Positions 8,866 through 15,746 of a stretch of DNA of 33,454 bases are shown in pieces; within the stretch, counting starts at the first letter, position 1; each line of letters begins with the position of its first letter. The stretch spans positions 1-33,454 of the forward strand of contig MKUB01000205.1 in assembly GCA_001898545.1 (NCBI GenBank), written 5' to 3'. Position numbers and translations under genes: made by a program. This stretch comes from Sphingomonadales bacterium 63-6 (GTDB lineage: Bacteria > Pseudomonadota > Alphaproteobacteria > Sphingomonadales > Sphingomonadaceae). Below the pieces are notes generated by a model, which saw only the letters and a program-made list of their open reading frames with translations, did not search any database and was not told the DNA's origin.

Positions 8866-9458
8866 TCAGCGATCTTCTTTTTCAACGTGTGATTAAAGTG
8901 ATTGTCCCCCGCGATGGTGATGGGAAGATCGGTCGCCGAGCGAAAATCGATGTATCCGAGCTTGCTGCTTGTGTCGTAGAATGCCTGTGCAAACGCCTTC
9001 GGTATCTTGTCGCCCGTAGCCTTGAAGCAGGTATAAACTTGATCGGTATTTGGGCTTTCGATTTGCAACGCCTCCGTCAGAAACTTCAAGAAGATTAGAA
9101 TCTTCTCTGCGTTGTTCTTCGGTGCAAATTGGCCGTAAAATATCCCGAGGCCTGAGGTGTCCAAATTTTTGTCGAGCTTGGGCGAATCCGCAAACACTCC
9201 GCTACCGCCCTCATCGCCATTCGACTTCTTCTTGGCAGCTATGCGGCGCTTAACCTTCTGTTTGGGGGCAGGCGAAGCCCCCTCATCACCATTTCCAGCA
9301 GTGGATGCCGCGGATGTCATGGCAGGAGCTGGTTGAACGAACTTAACTCCGTTCAAAAGTTGAACCTTGAAGTCAGCATATATTTCACGAACAAGTTCAG
9401 GATCACCTTCAATATCAATGACGCCCTGCGAAATGTTGATGTGTAGCTTGGTTATCAT
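8862..9458 (-). CDS. Partner protein of the HEPN gene, function unknown
   Basis: This is the first gene of the two-gene unit, with GAGGG about nine bases before its ATG. The 198-residue product has three parts. A short beta-alpha start (residues 1-35) contains GVIDIEGDPELVREIY. A lysine-, glycine- and glutamate-rich linker follows (about 43-95), in which NGDEG appears twice. A helical C-terminal domain (about 117-198) contains FLKFLTEAL and CFKATGDKIP. That C-terminal domain matches, position by position by eye, the N-terminal domain of the following HEPN protein. It may be an antitoxin, sensor or scaffold for it. That role is inference from gene order, overlap and the shared domain. No enzyme motif is visible. 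Confidence 0.72.
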   Translation of the reverse strand: MITKLHINISQGVIDIEGDPELVREIYADFKVQLLNGVKFVQPAPAMTSAASTAGNGDEGASPAPKQKVKRRIAAKKKSNGDEGGSGVFADSPKLDKNLDTSGLGIFYGQFAPKNNAEKILIFLKFLTEALQIESPNTDQVYTCFKATGDKIPKAFAQAFYDTSSKLGYIDFRSATDLPITIAGDNHFNHTLKKKIAE

Positions 9459-9569
9459 AAATTCCCTCGCTATTCGATCCCACGAATCACCTTAGATGGC
9501 AGTTAGTTCGCGTCGAAAAAATAAGGCCACGGGGGACTTCTTCAAGAGAAGGTCAATGCCTTTTTCTAC

Positions 9570-9595
9570 GATGTCGCATGATGGCACGCGACATC
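9570..9595. repeat. Inverted repeat GATGTCGC/GCGACATC upstream of the HEPN operon
   Basis: Perfect 8-base arms are separated by 10 bases and lie 112 bases upstream of the first gene of the HEPN unit. There is no T-run of terminator type following either strand closely, so an operator or a structured leader is possible. Function unknown. Confidence 0.5.
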
Positions 9596-9844
9596 TTTGG
9601 CCCAAGTACAATGTCACGTCTTACGTAGGTCGCGTCAAAAACCGCTAGACCAGCCACCGGCTCATATCCCGCGACCGCTCCCCCCACCCCCACACACCAT
9701 TTTCCTACGCGCCCCTTTTCTGCAATCTGGGGCGGGTTATGGTCTCTATCCCCTCGCATGGCATTACCCGCATATCCCCCTGTCCGTGCGAGGATCGGAT
9801 GCGGGTCCGGCTGGCTTCCCTACTTTGCGCGAAACCCAGCGGGG

Positions 9845-9866
9845 CCCCCGCCTGCGCGGGGGTGAC
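9845..9866. repeat. CCCCCGC-CTGC-GCGGGGG palindromic repeat
   Basis: A perfect 7-bp GC stem (9845-9851 with 9856-9862) is followed by TGAC. Read on the minus strand it is GTCA plus stem, the same layout as the copy at 7737, but with C/G replacing T/A at the stem base. Confidence 0.55.
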
Positions 9867-9975
9867 GAAGGTGGGGGATTGCGTTGCGGGGGATGGAGGG
9901 AAACCTGCTCTGCGGCAGAGGTCCGGCCTGCACGAAAACGCAGAATGGAAGGTTACACCGGCCAGCGCGGGAAAG

Positions 9976-10060
9976 CCGGAAAAACGGCTTGAAACCGCGC
10001 CTCACGCGCATGTCACGCCGCGAACATCAGGGGCCATTTCGTGTAACGTAAAGGTGACAC
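9976..10060. repeat. Dispersed repeat, copy 1 (related to 27551-27636)
   Basis: The copy begins CCGGAAAAACGGCTTGAAAC and ends with GTGTAAC followed within a few bases by GGTGACAC. The same beginning, end and overall spacing recur at 27551-27636. Both copies lie just beyond the 3' end of a minus-strand gene. Confidence 0.55.
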
Positions 10061-10131
10061 GCCTGCCCCGCCCTGCCGATGCGGCAAGGCAGTGCGGCAG
10101 CGCCGCTCTCCATCGTGGAAATTGCGGGGGC

Positions 10132-10851
10132 TCAGTCGCCCGGAGGCGGGGGTGGCGGGCCGCCGGGTCGGCCGCCCGGCCTGCCGGGACCAGCACCGGG
10201 GCCACGCTCGCCGACTTCCTCGGTCCGCACGTCCCAGATTTCGTCCTGTGTCAGCCAATTGTCGCTATTGCGGTCTGCCTTGGTAAAGCGCGCGCCCTGA
10301 TAGGCCTGCAATTCGTCCAGCGAGACGCCGCCATCGTAATTGGTATTGGCTTCCAGCAGCATGGTGGGGCTGAAGGGCTTGAGCAGAAGCTCGAAGATTT
10401 CCTCGTCCCGGCCCTTGCCCAGTTCCACCGGCAGTTCTTCAGCCACAACAACGCCTTGCGCGGCGGCGGCGCGGGAATCGTCATTCAGCACGGCGGAGCC
10501 AAGCTCGCGCTGCCAGGCGGCAAATTCTTCCATGCTGATCTGCCGATTGCGATCCTTGTCGATCGCGGCGAAGCGACTGGCGATGGCCGCGCTGCGGCGC
10601 GCCTCTATCGCGGCGTTGAGTTCGGCCAGGGTAACGGTCCCATCGCCATTGGTATCGGCGGCGCGGAACATCTTTGCCACGGCGGCATCGTATTTCTCAC
10701 GCGCAATCGGGCCGGGCAGGCGCGGCTTGATCCGGCTGCGGTCAATCAGCGAAGTGTCGCTGCCGCTGCCGTAATTGATCTCCTGTGCATAAAGGCTGGG
10801 CGCGGCGAGCAGCGCCAGCGTGATGCCCAAGCCTGCGAATTTGCTGCGCAT
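10132..10851 (-). CDS. Exported four-EF-hand protein
   Basis: A probable calcium-binding protein of the periplasm or cell surface. With the start at ATG 10849-10851 it has 239 residues; GGGAGGA is ideally spaced for this ATG but too close to the ATG three codons upstream. A signal peptide ends near SLYAQ (residues 19-23). Four EF-hand loops are visible: DTNGDGTVTLAE (66-77), DKDRNRQISMEE (98-109), NTNYDGGVSLDE (169-180) and DRNSDNWLTQDE (193-204). The third starts with Asn and the fourth has a bulky residue at the usual glycine, so these may bind weakly. The tail is Gly/Pro-rich and ends in a run of prolines. Its partner or process is unknown. Confidence 0.82.
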   Translation of the reverse strand: MRSKFAGLGITLALLAAPSLYAQEINYGSGSDTSLIDRSRIKPRLPGPIAREKYDAAVAKMFRAADTNGDGTVTLAELNAAIEARRSAAIASRFAAIDKDRNRQISMEEFAAWQRELGSAVLNDDSRAAAAQGVVVAEELPVELGKGRDEEIFELLLKPFSPTMLLEANTNYDGGVSLDELQAYQGARFTKADRNSDNWLTQDEIWDVRTEEVGERGPGAGPGRPGGRPGGPPPPPPGD

Positions 10852-10934
10852 AATGCCCATTCCTCCCGTTTATCCGCCTCGCCTCTGCCCCGGCGAGTGA
10901 ATGCCGGATGAACCGGCCTTTATCTTGCCGGCCC

Positions 10935-11450
10935 TTATCTCCCGACGATGCCCAACAGCTCGATCGTGAAGAATAGGGTCGCCCCGCCGGGGATGGGTCC
11001 GCCGCCGCGCGGGCCATAGCCCAGATCGGCGGGCACCGCGATCTCGATAGTATCGCCCACGCCCATCTGCGGCACGGCCATCTGCCAGGCGGGGATCAGC
11101 CCGCGCAGGGGGAAGGTTGCGGGGCGGCCCGAGGCATAGGAACTGTCGAACTCCGTCCCATCGGTCAGCGTGCCGCGATAATGCAGGCGCACCACATCGC
11201 GCACGGTGGGGTGCTCGCCAGAGCCATCGCCCTTCACCCGGCGCCACATCAGGCCGCCTTCCATCCAGCTCCACCCGTCCTCCGCCTTGAGCGCGGCGAG
11301 CGCGGCCTGCTGCTGGTTGAGCCAGGCAGCGTCCTGCTTCAGCCCGGTGCCCTGCGGCTCATCCTCCGCACGGGCGACATTGAAGAGCAGCACGGGAATG
11401 GCCGTGGCGGCAAGCAGCGCAAAGGGAGCGTAGCGAAGGAAGCGTTTCAT
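10935..11450 (-). CDS. FKBP-type peptidyl-prolyl cis-trans isomerase, exported
   Basis: Catalyses cis-trans isomerisation at proline bonds, probably assisting folding outside the cytoplasm. The 171-residue product has an N-terminal hydrophobic segment (residues 8-25), cleaved near ARAED or left as an anchor. After an Ala/Gln-rich linker comes the FKBP domain: VRLHYRGTLTDGTEFDSS, then PAWQMAVPQMGVGD, IAVPADLGYGPRG and the final strand ATLFFTIELLGI. The arrangement matches Mip/FkpA-like single-domain FKBPs. It is on the same strand as the EF-hand gene, 83 bases upstream of it. The ribosome binding site is weak by eye. Confidence 0.88.
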   Translation of the reverse strand: MKRFLRYAPFALLAATAIPVLLFNVARAEDEPQGTGLKQDAAWLNQQQAALAALKAEDGWSWMEGGLMWRRVKGDGSGEHPTVRDVVRLHYRGTLTDGTEFDSSYASGRPATFPLRGLIPAWQMAVPQMGVGDTIEIAVPADLGYGPRGGGPIPGGATLFFTIELLGIVGR

Positions 11451-11470
11451 GGGATATGTTACTCAAAATG

Positions 11471-11533
11471 GCCCTCAAGCAGCGAAGCGGTAGGGCGGAA
11501 TGACAGCGCCCTCAAGCAGCGAAGCGGTAGGGC
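11471..11533. repeat. Exact 26-bp direct repeat with 37-bp period
   Basis: Bases 11471-11496 and 11508-11533 are identical. Each unit starts GCCCT and ends AGGGC, so each can close a small 5-bp hairpin. They lie between the LysR stop and the FKBP start on the minus strand, and the second copy ends three bases from the LysR stop. Confidence 0.7.
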
Positions 11534-11536
11534 CGA

Positions 11537-12325
11537 TCAAGACGTTAGGAAGTCTACTAGCTGGCGCACTTTCTTCTGGCGCCATTGCGGGCGGGGAGCG
11601 ACGAGCCAATAGGCGCGGTGGCCCGGTTCCGGCCCTTGCAGCGCCTTCAGCCGGCCATCGGCCAGCGCCTCTTCCACCAGCAGCAGCGGCAGCATGGCCT
11701 TGCCCAGCCCTGCCCGCGCGCTGGCCAGCGCCTGCGCCGCATTGCCGACCTGCAGCACTGCCTCCGCCCCATCGGGCAGGGGAGCGCCGGGCCAGGCGAT
11801 CCAATCGTCCGGGGCGCCATCGGCGGCGACCACCACCCGCATGGCGGGGGCAAGCTGGAGCCCTTCCAGATCGCCCGGACCTTCCGCCAGGCGGATCGCG
11901 ATATCGAGATTGGCCTCGGTGAAGTCCACTTCCTCCCCCGCGATCAGCTGATAGCGGATCTCCGGGTTCTCCTTGCGGAAGGCGGCGAGGCGCGGGGCAA
12001 GCCAGCTGGCCCAGAATTCATGCGGGGCGGCAATGGCATAGGAATAGCTGGACTGCCCGGCCTGCATGGCCTGCACGCTCTCCTCGAAGCGGAGGAAGCC
12101 TTCGCGCAGAGTGTCGAGCCCGGCCACGGCCTCGTCCGTCAGCTCCAGCCCCTTGGAGGTGCGGCGAAACAGGACGACGCCCAGCACATCCTCCAGCGCG
12201 CGAATCTGCTGGCCGACCGCGGCGGGAGTCACCGCCAGCTCGTCCGCAGCGCGGGTGAAGGACAGGTGCCGCGCGGCGGCATCGAACACGCGCAGGGCGT
12301 TAAGGGGCAGATGCGTGCGCTTCAT
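11537..12325 (-). CDS. LysR-family transcriptional regulator (GcvA-like)
   Basis: A DNA-binding regulator with a small-molecule-sensing domain. The start at ATG 12323-12325 gives MKRTHLPLNALRVFDAA, a typical GcvA/AmpR-like beginning; the longer in-frame start adds residues unlike the family. Residues about 6-65 form the winged helix-turn-helix (SFTRAADELAVTPAAVGQQI as recognition region, then RALEDVLGVVLFRR). The remainder is the periplasmic-binding-protein-like effector domain. The 262-residue length is slightly short. No divergent target gene lies next to it, so its regulon cannot be read from context. The ligand is unknown. Confidence 0.85.
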   Translation of the reverse strand: MKRTHLPLNALRVFDAAARHLSFTRAADELAVTPAAVGQQIRALEDVLGVVLFRRTSKGLELTDEAVAGLDTLREGFLRFEESVQAMQAGQSSYSYAIAAPHEFWASWLAPRLAAFRKENPEIRYQLIAGEEVDFTEANLDIAIRLAEGPGDLEGLQLAPAMRVVVAADGAPDDWIAWPGAPLPDGAEAVLQVGNAAQALASARAGLGKAMLPLLLVEEALADGRLKALQGPEPGHRAYWLVAPRPQWRQKKVRQLVDFLTS

Positions 12326-12406
12326 GGTGACAGGGGATTTAGGCGCGCATCGCCCGCTGGGCAACCAAGCATGGCTTCATGCGGGAAAAGCTCCGTCAAC
12401 CTGCAG

Positions 12407-12817
12407 TCAATCAGCCGTTGCCGGTGCGGCGAGCGGGAAGAAGGGGATTGCAACTTCGAACAATTCGCCTTCCCGCTCCCCATCCAGGCGGCGGAAAGTG
12501 TAATAGCCTTCCATGCTGCCATGCGGCGTGGTGAGCGGGCAGCCGGAGACATAATCATGGCTCTTGCCCGGGGCGAGCACAGGCGTTTCGCCGACCACCC
12601 CATCGCCATCCACGATATTCACCAGCCCGCGCCCGTCGGTGATGCGCCAATGGCGGCTGAGCAGCTGCACAGTCTCATCCGAGCCGTTCTCGATCCGGAT
12701 GTGATAAACCCAGAACCACTTGCCCACGTCCACGCGGGACTGATCGGGCATGAAGTTCACTGCCACCCGAATGGTGATGCCCTGCGTAATCGCGGCGTGC
12801 TGGAACAGTTCCTTCAT
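12407..12817 (-). CDS. apaG: ApaG protein
   Basis: ApaG is a small fibronectin-III-like beta-sandwich protein of uncertain biochemical role. The product from ATG 12815-12817 has 136 residues (family about 125-135) and begins MKELFQHAAITQGITIRVAV. The GxGxxG-type motif DGDGVVGETPVLAPG and the pattern WFWVYHIRIEN, SRHWRITDG and GSMEGYYTF are characteristic. A longer reading frame upstream to 12991 is excluded because it only adds arginine- and proline-rich sequence. A divergent gene starts 55 bases away. ApaG near metZ recurs in related genomes (from memory). Confidence 0.92.
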   Translation of the reverse strand: MKELFQHAAITQGITIRVAVNFMPDQSRVDVGKWFWVYHIRIENGSDETVQLLSRHWRITDGRGLVNIVDGDGVVGETPVLAPGKSHDYVSGCPLTTPHGSMEGYYTFRRLDGEREGELFEVAIPFFPLAAPATAD

Positions 12818-12872
12818 GAGTCGGGACGGTAGCCAAATTTGGTGACAGGTCCAAGGGGTGGTATGGGGCCGC

Positions 12873-13193
12873 ATGGGACGGCTGACCGCATTGGCCCCGG
12901 CATTCGTCGCCCTGGCGCTGCTGGTTCCCGGGCCCGCTGCCCATGCCCATCCCGGCGGGCTGGACGCCAATGGCTGCCATACCAACCGCAAGACCGGCGA
13001 ATATCACTGCCACCGCGCGGCAGCATCGCCGCCGCCCAAAGCCCCGCCCTCCTCCCGGTCGAACGGAGCGGGCGGCACCTATTACGCCAATTGCGCCCAA
13101 GCACGCGCTGCCGGAGCCGCACCGTTGCGGCGCGGCGATCCCGGCTATCGCGCGGGGCTCGACCGTGACGATGACGGTATCGCCTGCGAATAG
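12873..13193 (+). CDS. Exported excalibur-domain protein with YHxH-like segment
   Basis: A small extracytoplasmic protein of 106 residues. It starts at ATG 12873, which has GGGG about four bases upstream; a GTG at 12858 is possible but badly spaced. A signal peptide ends near PAAHA. The mature protein begins HPGGLDANGCHTNRKTGEYH followed by CHR, a His/Cys-rich segment common in small secreted proteins. After a Pro/Ser linker it ends with an excalibur domain, recognised by YYANCAQARAAGAAP and the calcium-binding-like DRDDDGIACE. Excalibur domains are often appended to secreted nucleases; no nuclease is fused here. The role is unknown. Confidence 0.85.
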   Translation: MGRLTALAPAFVALALLVPGPAAHAHPGGLDANGCHTNRKTGEYHCHRAAASPPPKAPPSSRSNGAGGTYYANCAQARAAGAAPLRRGDPGYRAGLDRDDDGIACE

Positions 13194-13217
13194 AACTAGC
13201 CCCCTCGCTTAAGTATT

Positions 13218-13236
13218 GCGAACGATTCTCATTAGC
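13218..13236. promoter_or_regulatory. Fur-box-like operator
   Basis: The 19 bases GCGAACGATTCTCATTAGC match the classical Fur consensus at 13 of 19 positions. Sites of this look, preceded by TT as here, stand before iron-regulated genes in many proteobacteria. The site is 47 bases upstream of the next start codon, suggesting iron-responsive control of that gene. Confidence 0.6.
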
Positions 13237-13282
13237 GATAAACGAGTCGCAGATGACCGGCGAACCGATGGGAGTTTTCGCG

Positions 13283-13738
13283 ATGAACCAAGGCCCTTCA
13301 GCCGACCTGCTGCCCCTGCCACTTCCCGCCGAACGGACCGGGCGCATGGTGCTCGTAGCCATGCGGCGCATGGCCGCCCACGGGATACGCGATGCCCATG
13401 CCGCCTGGCTGATGCTGGATTTGTTCGGCGCGCGTTTCCGCCGCCCGCTGGTGCTGCTGCGTGCCTTCATGCTGGAATTCGCGCAGGCCTCCCACCGCCC
13501 GATCCGTATCGCGCCCTGCTGTTCGTTGCGGATGACACGCGATGAAGGCCTGCTGATCGATGCCCTGATCCTGGCCTGCGATCACCCCGGTCTGGCGGAG
13601 GATGCTCTGGTCCGGCTTTCCGGCAATCCCTGCATTTTCGAACCTCTCTCGGCGGCGGCGGTGTTCAGCCGCGCCATCGGAGAGTTGGAGCCTGCGCGCG
13701 CTTACCAGCCACCATCCTCGCTCGCATCCGGCGCATAA
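13283..13738 (+). CDS. DUF6628-like conserved protein, possibly iron-regulated
   Basis: A 151-residue protein without enzyme motifs that I associate, from memory, with the DUF6628 family of sphingomonads. I start it at ATG 13283, which has GGGAG eight bases upstream; an in-frame ATG at 13253 lies closer to the Fur-like site and lacks a good binding site. The pattern LVAMRRMAAHGIRDAHAAWL, FRRPLVLLRAFMLEFA and IAPCCSLRMTRDEGLLIDAL is conserved-looking and helical, with a CC pair. The presence of a Fur-like box suggests a part in iron metabolism, which is inference. Its end overlaps the convergent next gene by 37 bases. Confidence 0.72.
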   Translation: MNQGPSADLLPLPLPAERTGRMVLVAMRRMAAHGIRDAHAAWLMLDLFGARFRRPLVLLRAFMLEFAQASHRPIRIAPCCSLRMTRDEGLLIDALILACDHPGLAEDALVRLSGNPCIFEPLSAAAVFSRAIGELEPARAYQPPSSLASGA

Positions 13739-14319
13739 TCATAGGCCTGATGATCGGCGCCCCAATCCGCATCGGAATGGCCGCTGGCGGAACGGGCTGC
13801 CTCCCTCGCTTCGAGATCAGCCATCTCACGCTGCATCTTCAGTGCCTCGTGCTGCATGGCGGGCATCTGCTTCACCACGGCGCCCATGGTCTGCGCCTGG
13901 ACCAGCCCTTCGTTGAAGGGACGCTGACCCAGCACGGAAGCGACATATTCGGCAAAGGCGATGTCGGTCATGTCGGCGGTGGCTTTGGCGGAGGCGCCGT
14001 CCATTGCATTCCGCTTGCAACTGGTGGTCACGTTGATGCCATTGTCCCCCACCGGATCGAACTTTGCGCGGCAATCGAGCGCGGCAAAGCTGCCCTTCGC
14101 TTCATAGCGCACCACATCTTCCGATGGCGAAGTCACCAACACGTCGAGCTTGCCGAAAGGCTCCTGCCCCCGCCGCAAATCGGCCGCGCCCAGCAGCTTG
14201 CGTGCATCGCCCATGCTCATCGCATAGGCAGCATCCCCGCCGCCCGCCCGGAACGGAACGAAATAGACGCCCGCCGCCGCAGCACCGACCAGGATAATAC
14301 CGAAAACCCATTCACGCAT
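13702..14319 (-). CDS. Membrane-anchored hypothetical protein
   Basis: A 205-residue protein I do not recognise. One transmembrane segment or signal anchor (WVFGIILVGAAAAGVYFVPF, residues 4-23) is followed by a soluble part, probably outside the cytoplasm. It contains two cysteines (LDCRAKF and TTSCKRN) about 20 residues apart that could form a disulfide. The latter half is helical with charged residues (MQHEALKMQREMADLEARE), and the tail is Asp/Tyr-rich and ends EDGGW. It overlaps the 3' end of the convergent gene by 37 bases, which is within the range seen for real convergent pairs. Confidence 0.68.
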   Translation of the reverse strand: MREWVFGIILVGAAAAGVYFVPFRAGGGDAAYAMSMGDARKLLGAADLRRGQEPFGKLDVLVTSPSEDVVRYEAKGSFAALDCRAKFDPVGDNGINVTTSCKRNAMDGASAKATADMTDIAFAEYVASVLGQRPFNEGLVQAQTMGAVVKQMPAMQHEALKMQREMADLEAREAARSASGHSDADWGADHQAYDYAPDASEDGGW

Positions 14320-14425
14320 TGAGAGTCCCCACTCCGAATGCGGAAAGGCTACCGCTATCTGGCAAATTTCAGGTTAATCCGCCGGGTTCGCACTCTCGCA
14401 AGCCCGGCGGCGCAAGGTCCAGCGA

Positions 14426-15634
14426 TCAGACGCCAGCGCGATCGAATGCCTGGGCCAGATCCTCGATCACATCGTCGGCATCTTCCAGCCCGACATTGAG
14501 GCGCAGCATCCCCTCGCCCACGCCCGCTTCGGCGCGACCCTCCGGGCCCATATTGTGATGGGTGGTAGTGGCCGGATGGCACATCAGGCTCTTGGAATCG
14601 CCGATATTGTTGGAAATATCGACCAGTTCCAGCCCGTTGAGAACGGCCATCGCCTGTTCGCGTCCGCCATCGACGAAGAAGGAGAAGATCGGCCCCGCCG
14701 CGCTCATCTGGCTCATGCACAGATCGTGCTGCGGGTGGCTGGGCAGGCCCGGATGCAGCACACGGCTGACCCGGCTTTCCACATAGCGAGCCACTTTCAG
14801 CGCATTCTCGCTCTGCCGCGCAGCGCGCAGTTCCAGCGTTTCCAGCCCCTTGAGCACTACCCAGGCGTTGAACGGGGCCAGGATCGGCCCGGTATTGCGC
14901 TGGAAGGGCATCAGCTTGTCCTGAATCCATTCCTCGCTGGCGCAAAGCGCACCGGCGAGCACGCGGCCCTGCCCGTCCATCAGCTTGGTGGCGGAATAGG
15001 CAACCACATCGGCGCCATATTCCATCGGGCGCTGCAAAGCCGGAGTGGCGAAGGCATTGTCCACCACGGTGACGATGCCATGCGCGCGGGCGATGGCGCA
15101 AACGGCGCGCATATCCACCACATCCATCGTCGGGTTGGCCGGCGTTTCGAAGAAGAACACCTTAGTATTGGGGCGCACGGCCTTTTCCCACGCGTCATTA
15201 TCGCGCGCATCCACGATCGTGCCCTCGATCCCGAAGCGCGGCAGCAGATTGTCCACGATCCAGCGGCACGAACCGAAAGCGGCCCGGCCGGCCACGATGT
15301 GGTCGCCCGCAGAAAGCTGGCACAGCAGCGCCGCCGTCATGGCAGCCATGCCGGTTGCCTGCACGCGGCATGCCTCGGCCCCTTCCAGCATGGCGATACG
15401 TTCTTCCAGCATCGCGGTGGTGGGGTTCTGCATGCGGGAATAGACCATGCCTTCCTGCTCGCCCGCGAAGCGCGCGGCGACAGTTTCGGCCGTGTCGTAA
15501 GTATAGCCCGAAGTGAGGAACAGCGCCTCGCTCGTCTCGCCCTGCTCGCTGCGCCAAGTGCCCGCGCGCACCGCGCGAGTGGCGGGACGCCATTTGGAAG
15601 TGATCGAGCGGTCGGTTCCGGTAGTATTCTTCAT
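14426..15634 (-). CDS. metZ: O-succinylhomoserine sulfhydrylase
   Basis: A PLP enzyme that makes homocysteine directly from O-succinylhomoserine and sulfide in methionine synthesis. The start at ATG 15632-15634 gives 402 residues beginning MKNTTGTDRS; an upstream in-frame start only adds unrelated residues. Cys/Met-metabolism family marks are present: SRMQNPT (66-72) contacting the phosphate of the neighbouring subunit, ETPANPTMDVVD (163-174), DNAFATP (192-198) and the PLP lysine K217 in SATKLMDGQGR. The ending GVGEGMLRLNVGLEDADDVI is typical of MetZ rather than of cystathionine synthase or lyase. Assignment to MetZ over close relatives is from memory of the family. Confidence 0.9.
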   Translation of the reverse strand: MKNTTGTDRSITSKWRPATRAVRAGTWRSEQGETSEALFLTSGYTYDTAETVAARFAGEQEGMVYSRMQNPTTAMLEERIAMLEGAEACRVQATGMAAMTAALLCQLSAGDHIVAGRAAFGSCRWIVDNLLPRFGIEGTIVDARDNDAWEKAVRPNTKVFFFETPANPTMDVVDMRAVCAIARAHGIVTVVDNAFATPALQRPMEYGADVVAYSATKLMDGQGRVLAGALCASEEWIQDKLMPFQRNTGPILAPFNAWVVLKGLETLELRAARQSENALKVARYVESRVSRVLHPGLPSHPQHDLCMSQMSAAGPIFSFFVDGGREQAMAVLNGLELVDISNNIGDSKSLMCHPATTTHHNMGPEGRAEAGVGEGMLRLNVGLEDADDVIEDLAQAFDRAGV

Positions 15635-15746
15635 GGCGGCGCGTTTAGGACCGGCAGGGCGACTGGGCAAGCAAGCTTTGGTTCGCCAGTGCAAAGCCGC
15701 GAATAGCAGATTGCTCCCGCCAATGGCTCTGCTATCCAGCGCGGCG

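Larger units (their letters stand above)
9459..10131. other. Intergenic stretch with repeats, no convincing gene
   Basis: About 670 bases lie between the HEPN operon start and the end of the EF-hand gene. The part nearest the operon should hold its promoter; TTGAAG and TATTTT about 16 bases apart on the minus strand are a weak candidate. The rest contains an inverted repeat, a palindromic repeat and one copy of an 85-base dispersed repeat. Open frames on the plus strand here are Gly/Arg/Pro-rich and resemble no protein family. Confidence 0.5.

Noticed and set aside
9739-10911. Plus-strand frame of 390 codons through the intergenic stretch and opposite the EF-hand gene
   Set aside because: Most of it is antisense to the EF-hand gene and the upstream part is low-complexity Arg/Gly/Ala sequence without a ribosome binding site.
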